A DNA stretch of 17,876 nt from Chloroflexota bacterium (GTDB taxonomy: Bacteria > Chloroflexota > Anaerolineae > B4-G1), in the NCBI GenBank assembly GCA_024232355.1, contig JAAEPW010001209.1, positions 1-17,876 on the forward strand, given 5' to 3'. The notes beneath the pieces are model-generated. The model made no database searches. It saw nothing but the letters and a program-made list of their open reading frames with translations, and was not told where the DNA came from. Below are positions 1-7,415 of this stretch, in pieces; positions within the stretch are counted from its first letter, which is position 1; the number at the start of each line of letters is the position of its first letter. The position numbers and the translations under genes are program-made.

Positions 1-1
1 C

Positions 2-402
2 TGTCTCAATGTCAGTTCTCCCGTCGTTTCTGTGGAAGGTGTCACCTATCCGCCTGCCAAGTGCCCTCACATCAAACCTCACCTCGCTCCGCACGGCAAG
101 GTCATTAACATCCGTGAACGCTTCAAGGACGAGTCTATTCGTCTCGTGCGCGACATTCCTGTTGGCACTCCTGCCTGGAAACGTCTCTACCACCGCGCTC
201 GCAATGCCGTCGAGGGGCCCTTGTCTTGTCCGGCCAAGGACAGGGCCGAAACGCCGACTTTGAGCGTTGGCATCTCAAACGCTTGCCTGTCTATGGCTCT
301 TCACGGGGCAAGGCTCTTGTCTTCCTTGCTGACGTCTGGCTCAACCTATCAACCCTTGCCCGTCTAGTGCGCGAGGCCACCGCCGCCTCTGGCGGCTTCT
401 GA
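2..402 (+). pseudogene. DDE-type transposase, C-terminal part, frameshifted
   Basis: The reading frame is open from the left edge and ends at TGA 400-402, but only if the frame changes once. The first part (frame of position 2) reads through KVINIRERFKDESIR and ends in YHRARNAVEG near 217. The second part starts at 247 with RNADFERWHLKRLPVYG and ends in NLSTLARLVREATAASGGF. Joining the two gives an EGRN...ERW.LKRLPVYG...FLADVW pattern, which I recognise from memory as the C-terminal end of a DDE transposase found in Chloroflexota and Cyanobacteria; I could not name the IS family. The 29 nt between the parts (218-246) are not a multiple of three, so a full-length product is not expected. The N-terminal part lies outside the window. 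Confidence 0.7.
216..247. repeat. Palindromic insertion breaking the transposase frame
   Basis: The arm GGCCCTTGTC (216-225) pairs with GACAGGGCC (239-247), with one bulged T. The loop is 13 nt and itself contains part of a TGTCC/GGACA repeat. This block accounts for the 29 extra nt that split the transposase, so it looks like a small hairpin insertion, although its exact ends are ambiguous because of the G/C runs. Confidence 0.5.
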
Positions 403-655
403 CTCCAGCTTCCTCATACCCTCACCTGGTCTCGCGAATGTTTTCTCGCGTGGCCCGCTTCTGCCTGTCTGGTTTCCATTTTCTTGGCCTCCCGCGCCCC
501 TGCAACCGCGTTGTCGCCCGTCTCTATGCCGATCCCGGATGTTTTTGGCAGACTTTTTACCCCTTTCGCTTCGCTTGGTGTGCTCCTTCCAGCCCTACTT
601 CTGCCATCAACCCCACTTTTTGCTCCTTTACCCCTCCTACGCCGGGTTTCCGCTT
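403..655. other. Non-coding stretch downstream of transposase
   Basis: There is no convincing coding sequence here. The short open frames are C/T-rich and do not resemble proteins I know. The stretch is most likely the 3' non-coding part of the insertion sequence whose transposase ends at 402. Confidence 0.4.
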
Positions 656-679
656 CGAAAACCCACAGTCGGGTTGTCG
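656..679. repeat. Imperfect inverted repeat, possible IS right end
   Basis: The arm CGAAAACCC (656-664) pairs with GGGTTGTCG (671-679) at 8 of 9 positions, around a 6-nt loop. It lies exactly between the non-coding stretch that follows the first transposase and the point where similarity to a second transposase begins. It could therefore mark an IS end, which is inference. Confidence 0.35.
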
Positions 680-682
680 TAA

Positions 683-937
683 ATGATGACCGAGAATATG
701 CTATGGATTCCCTTCCATCGCTTCCTCGATATCTGCCAACTGCTTGAACTCTTCGACCTGCAGATGGTTTGCTTCAACCCCAAGCTCGTTGCCGATTTCA
801 AGGATGCCCTGCTTCTGCAACGGCCCAAAGACGATGATCGTGACGCTTTCAATGTCGCTGCTCGGGTACAAGTTGGTCATTGGCCTGATTCTTGCATCCT
901 CGACGATTTCTGGCAAGGTTTGCGTCGTAACATCTAG
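683..937 (+). pseudogene. IS110-type transposase fragment
   Basis: This 84-codon frame contains FNPKLVADFKDAL, then PKDDDRDAF and then ARVQVGHWPDS. The order NP..V..FK, KxDxxDA and (A/E)R.R.GR.PDS is the pattern of the N-terminal DEDD nuclease region of IS110-family transposases (usually around residues 60-130). The part with the first catalytic Asp and the whole C-terminal Ser/Tip domain are missing, and the frame ends in TAG at 935-937. An 82-aa frame on the other strand (949-701) covers the same bases, but I recognise nothing in it. The family call is from motif memory only. Confidence 0.45.
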
Positions 938-1292
938 GCACAGTTTCAAGCACGAGAGGGAAAAATCTTGAAAAATCTGTGGTATCTGTGAAATTTGTCT
1001 CCAAATACGTTCTTGTACAAAAAAGTGTCTGGTAATAAAGTCCCAAACCTTCCTCGGGAACGAGGGGTAGGAGCTAAAAAACTAGAACTGAACAGTCCTG
1101 GTTGATCAAACCCAATTCAGCCAGAAATGAGCCGAATTTATTAACAACGTGGTCATTATGGCCCTGGGTTGCCCAATTTTTCGATCAAAATTGATTCCCG
1201 TTTGTCGGTTACGTGTTATCAAGATTTCCTCTCCGACAGACTGCTAGGCTGTTTCTCGAGAGTAGGGGAAAAGAAGGAGGGGCAAGAAAAAG
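938..1292. other. Intergenic region without gene
   Basis: These 355 bases are AT-rich and hold no credible coding frame. The only structure I see is a short hairpin, CCTCG-GGAA-CGAGG (1052-1065), without a following T-run. The stretch probably joins IS debris to the upstream region of the gene at 1501. Confidence 0.5.
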
Positions 1293-1321
1293 TTGTCAAA
1301 CAGGGGTAGATTGAGTACAAT
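1293..1321 (+). promoter_or_regulatory. Sigma70-like promoter for the phosphatase-TPR unit
   Basis: The -35 TTGTCA (1293-1298, 5 of 6) is followed by a 17-nt spacer and the -10 TACAAT (1316-1321, 5 of 6). Transcription would start near 1328, leaving a leader of about 170 nt that contains the inverted-repeat element at 1364-1449. Confidence 0.65.
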
Positions 1322-1363
1322 GGACAAAAGATTTGGGTGTGTTTCATCTCAGTTGAGAACTCT

Positions 1364-1449
1364 AGACCTGCCAGGTTTTATAGACAAAAACGTCTTGTAT
1401 GAACTGTAAAACTGCTTTTCCTGATCGTCGTCGTAAACCTGGCAGGTCT
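1364..1449. repeat. 86-bp element with perfect 15-bp terminal inverted repeats
   Basis: AGACCTGCCAGGTTT (1364-1378) is the exact reverse complement of 1435-1449, and 56 nt lie between them. Each arm also contains the near-palindrome ACCTG-N-CAGGT. The element sits in the probable 5' leader of the gene at 1501. It could be a MITE-like dispersed repeat, an RNA stem-loop or a pair of protein-binding sites. I recall similar CCTGCCAGG repeats from Chloroflexota and Cyanobacteria but cannot check this. Confidence 0.75.
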
Positions 1450-1500
1450 TTCCAATTCATTTGAAACATACCCAAGAGATTTACCCATTCTGGAGGTAAT

Positions 1501-2079
1501 ATGATCGAACTCGTCCTCGCGCGGCACGGACAATCGTACGGCAACCTCGACCGCTCGCTTGGGCCTGACACTGACCTGACTGACTTGGGGCGTGAGCAAG
1601 CTGCTCAGCTGGGAAAGTGGTTGGTTGAGCAGGAGTATCGTTTCACAGTAATTTATTGCAGCACCTTGCGCCGCGCCCGTCAAACGGCTGAGATTGTCAA
1701 CGCGTATTTTGGCCTGGAGATCGTGTTCGATCCCGACTTGCGCGAGTCCGAGGGTGACCATTTGAGCGAATTACCGTTGCGCTTGCATTCGCTGGATGCG
1801 GAACCTCCGCCGCCTTTTGGGCCACAATATGACGCGCTGCGCGAGCGGGTCGTGCGAGCGACGGCCCGTATCCTCGATGAAAACCTAGAGGGGCATGTGT
1901 TGGTTGTCTCTCACGCCGGTGCCCTGGCTACTATGCTGCGCTCTGTCTTGGGCGCTCACTCTGTGATCGTTGGCACAGAGCAGACGGCGGTACACGCTTT
2001 GAGTTGGGATGGTGTACGCTGGTTTTTAAGATACGTAAATCGCCAGGAGCATCTCTTGGGGATTGGGACGGCCGAGTGA
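1501..2079 (+). CDS. Histidine phosphatase (phosphoglycerate mutase-like)
   Basis: This is a 192-aa protein of the histidine phosphatase superfamily, which hydrolyses phosphate esters through a phospho-histidine intermediate in the cytoplasm. The RHG signature is at residues 8-10 (LARHGQS) with H9 as nucleophile. R58 lies in STLRRARQTA, the acid is probably E82 in DLRESEGD, and the second histidine is H138 in VVSHAG. The length fits the small single-domain phosphatases (CobC/GpmB-like). The substrate cannot be told from the sequence, and no cobalamin or glycolysis gene is adjacent. The start is ATG after GGAGGT at 1492-1497, a rather close spacing of 3 nt. Its stop overlaps the start of the TPR gene (GTGA), so the two are probably translated together. 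Confidence 0.85.
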   Translation: MIELVLARHGQSYGNLDRSLGPDTDLTDLGREQAAQLGKWLVEQEYRFTVIYCSTLRRARQTAEIVNAYFGLEIVFDPDLRESEGDHLSELPLRLHSLDAEPPPPFGPQYDALRERVVRATARILDENLEGHVLVVSHAGALATMLRSVLGAHSVIVGTEQTAVHALSWDGVRWFLRYVNRQEHLLGIGTAE

Positions 2080-3494
2080 TTCACAAGTCTGTCCATCGCC
2101 CGCTTGCCACTTTTTTGGCCCTGGCGCTTTTCGCCGTGGTTTTGGTCTTTATTTTGTCTCCTTTATCTACCCCGTACCTTGATCTGATACGCCAAGGAGA
2201 CGAACATGTTGCCAAGGCCGAACGTACTGCTGCTGTTGTGGCCTATCGAGAGGCGGCTGGCCTACGGCCTAATGATCCAGCCCCCTACCTTCGGATGGCG
2301 CAAGTTTACTTGGAGTGGGGGCGTGCTGAGGATGCGCTTGACGTTATTACGCGAGGTGAGCAGTTGGATGCAGAAGGTGTGGCGCTTGCACGGTTGAGGG
2401 TCACTGCCTACATTGCCCAAGCTGACTGGCCCGCCGTTGTCGAACAGAGTCATCGATTACTAATCCTCGTGCCCACTGGTAGGGAAACAAGCTCTGTTCG
2501 GCATACACTTGCCCGTGCCTATGTCGAACAGCAAGCGTGGGATGCCGCGCAGACAGAGTACGAGACGTTGTTACGCGACAACCCGACCGATTCTTTGGCC
2601 AGAGAGTGGCTGGGTGTATTATTGTTTGATGACGATCCAATTGCTATTCAGCACTTGTTTGCCGCGGATACGGATCTGTCTTTAAGATTGCTTGCAGTAC
2701 TTCAAGAGCCAGGTGTGGCGGACAATCCTGCTTATACTAGCGCTCTCGTGGGCCAGGTGTTTCTTGAAGAGCAAGAATGGGTGTTGGCTGCGCGCCACTT
2801 GAAGCGTGCTCTTGCAGATAATCCAGACTATGCCGACGCCCACGCTTATCTGGGGCACGTGTTCGATCAGATGGGCTATCCAGACGAGGCCGGGTTCCAT
2901 TTAACGCGCGCTGTTGAACTGTTCCCTGATTCGACAGTAGCTCGTACTTTTTTGGGGTTGCACTATGAACGACTGGGCAACGTTTCCGCCGCCCGCGCCC
3001 AGTATGAGATTGCTTATGATTTGGACCCCGAAAATCCGGCCACGTGCGTTGAGATTGGGCATACGTGGGCTGCTGAGGGTCGCTACGTAGCGGCAGAGAT
3101 ATGGCTTGAGGAAGCCGTTTCTTTGCAGCCGGATGATCCTGTTCTGTGGCAGATTTTGACCCGCTTTTACCTGGATCACAATATCACGAGTGAGGGGCAA
3201 GGGGTTGAGGCGGCTATAGAATTGGTCATGCTTGTGCCCAACGACGCGCGTGCTCACGACTTGAAGGGGTGGGCCGCTTTGCAAGTTGGCGATTACGGTA
3301 CCGCGCGGGACAGTCTTTTGCAAGCCGTCTCTCTTGACCCGATGCTGGCATCGGGCCATTATCACCTGGGATTGTTATGGACTGCTCAGGCTGATTATCA
3401 AAAGGCGCAGGAGGCATTTGCCCGTGCTCTAGATTTGGATAGCACGGGTGAACTTTTACCGCTCGTTGAGCGGGCGGTGGGTGAATTTCCCTAG
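2076..3494 (+). CDS. Membrane-anchored TPR-repeat protein
   Basis: The protein has 472 aa. Residues about 8-28 form one hydrophobic segment (a signal anchor), and nearly all the rest is tetratricopeptide repeats, roughly eight to nine units, with typical A..Y..LG..Y...G....A...Y..AL.L.P spacing. Clear examples are AHAYLGHVFDQMGYPDEA and GHYHLGLLWTAQADYQKA. TPR arrays are protein-binding scaffolds, so this one probably collects partners at the outer membrane face. I chose GTG at 2076 because it overlaps the phosphatase stop and places the hydrophobic segment at the N-terminus; an ATG at 2004 in the same frame would add 24 residues that overlap the upstream gene. No catalytic domain is visible. 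Confidence 0.8.
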   Translation: MIHKSVHRPLATFLALALFAVVLVFILSPLSTPYLDLIRQGDEHVAKAERTAAVVAYREAAGLRPNDPAPYLRMAQVYLEWGRAEDALDVITRGEQLDAEGVALARLRVTAYIAQADWPAVVEQSHRLLILVPTGRETSSVRHTLARAYVEQQAWDAAQTEYETLLRDNPTDSLAREWLGVLLFDDDPIAIQHLFAADTDLSLRLLAVLQEPGVADNPAYTSALVGQVFLEEQEWVLAARHLKRALADNPDYADAHAYLGHVFDQMGYPDEAGFHLTRAVELFPDSTVARTFLGLHYERLGNVSAARAQYEIAYDLDPENPATCVEIGHTWAAEGRYVAAEIWLEEAVSLQPDDPVLWQILTRFYLDHNITSEGQGVEAAIELVMLVPNDARAHDLKGWAALQVGDYGTARDSLLQAVSLDPMLASGHYHLGLLWTAQADYQKAQEAFARALDLDSTGELLPLVERAVGEFP

Positions 3495-3503
3495 ATTGGG
3501 GAT

Positions 3504-3532
3504 TTGACATAAGCGATAATGTTGAGTATCAT
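3504..3532 (+). promoter_or_regulatory. Sigma70-like promoter for the LysM-PA14 gene
   Basis: A perfect -35 TTGACA (3504-3509), a 17-nt spacer and the -10 TATCAT (3527-3532, 5 of 6) give one of the best promoter matches in the window. Transcription would start about 60 nt upstream of the ATG at 3598. Confidence 0.7.
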
Positions 3533-3597
3533 AATATCGGGATGTGATACACCTGATAGTTGCTTCTGTTTTGACCATTTAGCCAAGGAGGTGTGAA

Positions 3598-4860
3598 ATG
3601 CAGAAAAAATGGTTTACCATCGCATTGACGATAATGACATTGGTAATTCTGGTCGGCATCGTGCCAGCATCGGCAGCGCCAGATGAGAGTGGTATCGTTC
3701 ACGTCGTCCAATATGGCGAAACGTTGTATAGCATCGCGCGCCGTTATGGAGTGAATGTGTGGACGATTGCGAATGCCAACCGCATCACAAATCCCAATCG
3801 TATTTATGTGGGGCAACGGATCGTCATTCCGTCGGGGCAGTCGAGTGGTGGCACCGTCCACGTAGTACAGGCGGGTGAGGCACTGCTGCAGATTGCGCTT
3901 CACTACGGAGTGGATGCGTGGAGCATCGCCCACGCCAATGGCATCACAAACCTGAACCACATCTATGTGGGTCAGCGATTGACCATTCCTCAGGCGGCCC
4001 CGCCCGTGCCAAAGCCTCGCCCGCAGCCATCCGCACCTGTTTCGTGGCCTGGTCCTTGGTCTGCCGAATATTTTGATAACGTCACACTAACTGCCCCAGC
4101 ATACACCACCCGCAACGATGAAAACATCAACTTTGATTGGGGTTGGGGGCCGCCAGCAGGTGGGATGCCGACCAATTCCTTCTCGGTGCGCTGGACGGGG
4201 ACCTTTTACTTTGATGAGGGCACCTATCGCTTTTATACTAAGGTGGACGATGCCGTGCGCGTCTATGTGGATGGCGAGGTCATCATTGATAGCTGGCGAG
4301 ATGGCGGATTCCGCCTTTACTCCAAGGATCGAGACCTGGCATCTGGCGATCATACCATTCAGGTAGAATATTATGACCGTACCCAGGTTGCCCGCGTACA
4401 TTTTTGGTGGAAGACTATATCCGCAGCCAAGCCAACGGCTACACCTTCTCCCGGCGCAACTGCCACACCATCACCAGCATCTGACGATGGCTGGTTGGGC
4501 GAGTTCTATGATAACGAAAACCTGGAAGGCGCTCCGATCCTAACTCAGCATACACCTGGGATCGAGTTTGATTGGGGCACTTCGGGCCCGACACAAGAGG
4601 AGTGGCAGGACGAATTTTCAGCTCGTTGGACATCGAAAATAGCTTTCAAGACAGATCACTATCGTTTCTGTGTGATGAGTGACGACGGCGTACGTATCTG
4701 GATCGGTGAGGATCTGGTTATAGATGAGTGGCACGGAAATAACGGAGCGGAACCTACCTGCGTAAACTATTGGGTTGAAACCGGCACTTATGATGCCAAA
4801 GTCGAATACTATGAGCATGGAGGCAGTGCACTGATTTACGTCTGGTGGGAGCCACACTAG
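3598..4860 (+). CDS. Secreted protein with two LysM and two PA14 domains
   Basis: The protein has 420 aa. Residues 1-27 are a signal peptide (KK, a hydrophobic core, then PASA as a likely cleavage site). LysM domains follow at about 34-78 and 87-131; both contain GE.L..IA..YGV....I..AN.I.N.N.IYVGQ and end in IP. After a proline-rich linker come PA14-like domains at about 152-272 and 297-417, each with W...YFDN or GEFYDN, a DWG, an SVRWT or SARWT strand and D(D)xVR(V/I)(Y/W)(V/I). LysM binds N-acetylglucosamine polymers such as peptidoglycan, and PA14 binds glycans. A Thr/Pro/Ala-rich linker (about 278-295) separates the PA14 copies. No enzyme domain is present, so this is probably a cell-surface glycan-binding protein. 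The start is set by AAGGAGGT at 3585-3592. It has its own promoter. Confidence 0.9.
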   Translation: MQKKWFTIALTIMTLVILVGIVPASAAPDESGIVHVVQYGETLYSIARRYGVNVWTIANANRITNPNRIYVGQRIVIPSGQSSGGTVHVVQAGEALLQIALHYGVDAWSIAHANGITNLNHIYVGQRLTIPQAAPPVPKPRPQPSAPVSWPGPWSAEYFDNVTLTAPAYTTRNDENINFDWGWGPPAGGMPTNSFSVRWTGTFYFDEGTYRFYTKVDDAVRVYVDGEVIIDSWRDGGFRLYSKDRDLASGDHTIQVEYYDRTQVARVHFWWKTISAAKPTATPSPGATATPSPASDDGWLGEFYDNENLEGAPILTQHTPGIEFDWGTSGPTQEEWQDEFSARWTSKIAFKTDHYRFCVMSDDGVRIWIGEDLVIDEWHGNNGAEPTCVNYWVETGTYDAKVEYYEHGGSALIYVWWEPH

Positions 4861-4874
4861 TTGGTACGGGGATA

Positions 4875-4886
4875 TTGTGGTAAAAT
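4875..4886 (+). promoter_or_regulatory. Extended -10 promoter candidate upstream of aldolase
   Basis: TTGTGGTAAAAT consists of an extended -10 (TGG) and the hexamer TAAAAT (4881-4886). No good -35 lies 16-18 nt upstream. The same TTGTGGTA string precedes the -10 of lon and of rocD. Confidence 0.4.
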
Positions 4887-4933
4887 ACCGCCACTGACAT
4901 TCCACGGTCTCTGATTTTGCAAAACCAAGAGGG

Positions 4934-4987
4934 CTAGAGCCCCAACTCGTCGAGGTATCAGAAGCCTGGACAGGATTGGGGCTCTAG
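4934..4987 (+). promoter_or_regulatory. Stem-loop in the aldolase leader
   Basis: CTAGAGCCCCAA (4934-4945) is the exact reverse complement of 4976-4987, with a 30-nt loop. There is no T-run after it, so it is not a typical intrinsic terminator. It would fold in the leader RNA of the aldolase gene, or at the 3' end of the LysM-PA14 transcript. Confidence 0.55.
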
Positions 4988-5041
4988 TGTATTGTTTGAG
5001 CAAGCTGCCGGGATCTAAAATTTTCAAGGAGGAAAAAAAGT

Positions 5042-5989
5042 ATGATAGTCACAACCAAACAATTATTCAAACACGCTTATGGTCAGTATGCGCTTGGCGC
5101 TTACAATATCAATAATGCCGAACAGACGATGGGGCTCTTTCGTGGTACCATCGAGTCGCAGGCTCCCTTTATCATCCAGATTTCACGGGGAGCACGCAAA
5201 TACACCGACACAAAACTGCTAGAGGGCATGATTCGGGCTGCCGACGAGATCTTTCCGCAAGCTGTCTTTGCCGTCCACCTGGACCACGGCGACGAGGAGA
5301 CTTGCTATGATTGTATCGAGTCTGGTTTCTATTCTTCGGTGATGATCGATGCCAGTCATTTTTCGTTTGAGGAGAACGTCGCCATTACCAAGCGCGTGGT
5401 CGAGCGGGCGCACGACAAGGGCATCAGCGTCGAGGCCGAGTTGGGCCAGCTCGGTGGCGTTGAGGAGGACATTAGTGTGGCTGAGGACGAGGTTCATTTG
5501 ACGGACCCGGAGCAAGCAGCCGAGTTTATCAAACTTACCGGCTGCGACAGCCTTGCCTGTGCCATCGGTACTAGCCACGGTGCGTTCAAATTCTCTGGTT
5601 CGCAGTCGTTGCACTTTGAGATTGTTGAGGCCATTCAAAAGTTGGTGCCGGACTTTCCTATGGTGATGCATGGATCCTCTTCCGTTCCGCAGGATGAGGT
5701 TGAGCGGATCAATGCGGCGGGTGGTAGTCTCAAAGGCGCCAAGGGCGTTAATCCTCAGCAATATTTGCCTGCTGCCAAGCTGGGCGTTTGCAAGATCAAC
5801 ATTGATACCGATGGGCGGCTCGTTTGGACTCGGGTACACCGTGAGTTTTTCCGGGATCAACCAGAGGTGTTCGATTTCCGGCCAGTTGGCAAGGTCTTTA
5901 TGACGGAATATGCCAAGTTTATTGCCAGTCGCAACGAGCTTTTAGGCTCTGCGGGGCAATTGGATGGGGTGCGTGCGACTCTGAGCTAG
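5042..5989 (+). CDS. fba: Class II fructose-bisphosphate aldolase
   Basis: This 315-aa enzyme cleaves fructose 1,6-bisphosphate into glyceraldehyde 3-phosphate and dihydroxyacetone phosphate (glycolysis and gluconeogenesis), using zinc. The metal and active-site signature VHLDHGD is at about residues 78-84, with D81 and H82. It is followed by EAELGQLGG near 131-139, the zinc histidines in GTSHGAFK and MHGSSSVP, and a C-terminal NIDTD phosphate-binding stretch. The length suits the class II enzymes. Tagatose-bisphosphate aldolase is a close relative and cannot be fully excluded. The start is fixed by AAGGAGG at 5026-5032. The gene is monocistronic, with a structured leader and a strong terminator. 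Confidence 0.9.
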   Translation: MIVTTKQLFKHAYGQYALGAYNINNAEQTMGLFRGTIESQAPFIIQISRGARKYTDTKLLEGMIRAADEIFPQAVFAVHLDHGDEETCYDCIESGFYSSVMIDASHFSFEENVAITKRVVERAHDKGISVEAELGQLGGVEEDISVAEDEVHLTDPEQAAEFIKLTGCDSLACAIGTSHGAFKFSGSQSLHFEIVEAIQKLVPDFPMVMHGSSSVPQDEVERINAAGGSLKGAKGVNPQQYLPAAKLGVCKINIDTDGRLVWTRVHREFFRDQPEVFDFRPVGKVFMTEYAKFIASRNELLGSAGQLDGVRATLS

Positions 5990-6014
5990 TGGGAGCGGTT
6001 GTTTCTCAAAACAC

Positions 6015-6045
6015 AAAGGGGGCGCCAGAGAGCGCCCCCTTTTTT
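6015..6045. terminator. Intrinsic terminator after aldolase, probably bidirectional
   Basis: GGGGGCGC (6018-6025) pairs with GCGCCCCC (6032-6039), extended by AAA/TTT to 11 bp, with a 6-nt loop and a run of T (6040-6045). On the other strand the stem is followed by TTTGTGTTTT, so it may also stop transcription coming from the UPF0316 gene, whose stop is at 6060. Confidence 0.9.
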
Positions 6046-6059
6046 GCATATTGGATTTG

Positions 6060-6584
6060 CTATTTGACCAACCGCCGGTGTCCCCGCACGACGTGTCGTG
6101 CTTCCTCGACAGTGACAAAGGCAGTTGCATCAACCTTGTTCACCAAGCGAATGATATCTGGTACCTGTTTGCGTGATGCTACCACGCTGATCATATAAAC
6201 GGGGCCGGATTGTCCCTCTGCCTGCAATTGGGTTGCGCCGTAACCGGCCTGGCGGATCATTTGCGTGATCTCTTGCCCTTTGCACGTGGACACAATCCGT
6301 ACATCTGAATAGCCCAGGGCCAGTTTGTTTTCGATCCACATGCCGAGCAGTGTGCCGGTTGCAAATCCTCCACTGTAGCCTACGACCGTCCAAACAGTGT
6401 CCAGGTTGCCGATCACGCGGCTAATGGCTACTACCCATATGCTCACTTCTACAAAGCCGATCAATGCCGCTAACTTGCGCATACCGCGCATAATCATGAT
6501 CGTGCGCACGGTTCCCATCGAAACGTCGGTGACGCGAAGACAAAAGATGAGCAGTGCGTTCCCCAGAGTTGTCCAGAATGTCAT
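6060..6584 (-). CDS. UPF0316 / DUF2179 family membrane protein
   Basis: This 174-aa protein has about three hydrophobic segments in residues 1-75 and a soluble C-terminal domain (about 85-174). The string CLRVTDVSMGTVRTIMIMRG followed by EVSIWVVAISRV is characteristic of the UPF0316 family. The C-terminal part (VRIVSTCKGQEITQMIRQAGYGAT...) is the DUF2179-type cytosolic domain, also seen in YitT-like transporters. The function is unknown. I chose ATG at 6584, which overlaps the stop of the exonuclease gene (ATGA), rather than the upstream ATG at 6623 inside that gene, because the family begins a few residues before the first helix. It is the last gene of the minus-strand run. Confidence 0.85.
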   Translation of the reverse strand: MTFWTTLGNALLIFCLRVTDVSMGTVRTIMIMRGMRKLAALIGFVEVSIWVVAISRVIGNLDTVWTVVGYSGGFATGTLLGMWIENKLALGYSDVRIVSTCKGQEITQMIRQAGYGATQLQAEGQSGPVYMISVVASRKQVPDIIRLVNKVDATAFVTVEEARHVVRGHRRLVK

Positions 6585-7378
6585 TTCTCTTCTTGTTCGC
6601 GCAATTTCAGGCCCACTGGGCAATGGTCACTGCCCATAACGTCGGGTAGAATGAAAGCGTCGGTGACTCTGTCCAGCAACTCGGCGACGACGAAAAAGTA
6701 ATCAATCCGCCAGCCGACGTTGCGCTCTCTGGCGCGAGTGGGCATTGACCACCAGGTGTATTGCTCGGTTTTGTCTGGGTGCAAGTGCCGGAATGTGTCC
6801 ACGTACCCTGTCTTTACAACCTGATCGACCCAAGCCCGTTCTTCTGATAAAAAGCCAGTGGTCTTTTGATTTGCCTTGGGATGGGTCAGGTCAATTTCTT
6901 TGTGTGCGGTGTTGACGTCGCCACAAAAGATGATTTTCTGGCCTTGGTTGCGTAACTGCTCGCATTTTGTCAGAAAGGCATCGTAAAAGGCCATTTTGAA
7001 CGGTACGCGACTGTGGTCGCGGCTGCCGTTGGGAAAGTAACAGTTGACTAGGGTAAAAGTGGGGTATTGGGCAATGATAGTGCGTCCTTCCTGGTCAAAC
7101 TCTTCGACGCCCAGGCCGAATTGCACGTCTAGTGGTTCTGTTCGTGTGAGCAGGGCTGTACCGCTGTAGCCTTTTTTTCTGCGCGAGTGGTTCCAAAAAG
7201 CGTGATAGCCGTCCGGTTCGGCCAGAACGGCCGGTAATTGAACTTTTTCTGCTCTGCTTTCCTGCACGCAAAGAATATTGGGTGAGGCTTGCGTCAGCCA
7301 GTCCAGGAAGCCTTTTTTGTGTGCGGCCCGAATGCCGTTGACGTTCCATGAGAGCAAGGTGATTGCTTGCTGTGTCAA
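6581..7378 (-). CDS. xth: Exonuclease III family AP endonuclease
   Basis: This 265-aa enzyme cuts DNA 5' to abasic sites and degrades 3' ends in base-excision repair. All hallmarks are present: LSWNVNGIRA (residues 9-18), metal-binding E40 in QES, KKGYSGTA (68-75), YFPNG (114-118), GDVN with D154 and N156, RID with D226, and GSDHCPV (249-255) with D251 and H252. The usual QETK is QESR here. The start is TTG, supported by AGGAG six nt upstream (7385-7389 on the plus strand). It follows the histidine kinase by 37 nt and is coupled to the UPF0316 gene by a 4-nt overlap. Confidence 0.92.
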   Translation of the reverse strand: MTQQAITLLSWNVNGIRAAHKKGFLDWLTQASPNILCVQESRAEKVQLPAVLAEPDGYHAFWNHSRRKKGYSGTALLTRTEPLDVQFGLGVEEFDQEGRTIIAQYPTFTLVNCYFPNGSRDHSRVPFKMAFYDAFLTKCEQLRNQGQKIIFCGDVNTAHKEIDLTHPKANQKTTGFLSEERAWVDQVVKTGYVDTFRHLHPDKTEQYTWWSMPTRARERNVGWRIDYFFVVAELLDRVTDAFILPDVMGSDHCPVGLKLREQEEK

Positions 7379-7415
7379 ATTGATCTCCTATTTTGGGGTC
7401 TTTTTTCGGCAAGGG

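Noticed and set aside
701..949. 82-aa minus-strand frame
   Set aside because: It overlaps the plus-strand frame with IS110-like motifs (KDDDRDAF). I recognise nothing in the minus frame and see no good ribosome binding site.
1052..1065. CCTCG-GGAA-CGAGG hairpin as terminator
   Set aside because: The stem has only 5 bp, there is no T-run, and no gene ends nearby.
2004..2075. Longer start for the TPR protein
   Set aside because: It lies inside the phosphatase gene. GTG at 2076 overlapping the stop codon is the better start and puts the membrane segment at the N-terminus.
5219..5860. 213-aa minus-strand frame inside the aldolase gene
   Set aside because: It is fully inside a well-supported aldolase gene on the other strand and has no recognisable motif.
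6585..6623. Longer start for the UPF0316 protein
   Set aside because: It would overlap the exonuclease gene by 43 nt. The ATG in the ATGA overlap fits the family N-terminus.
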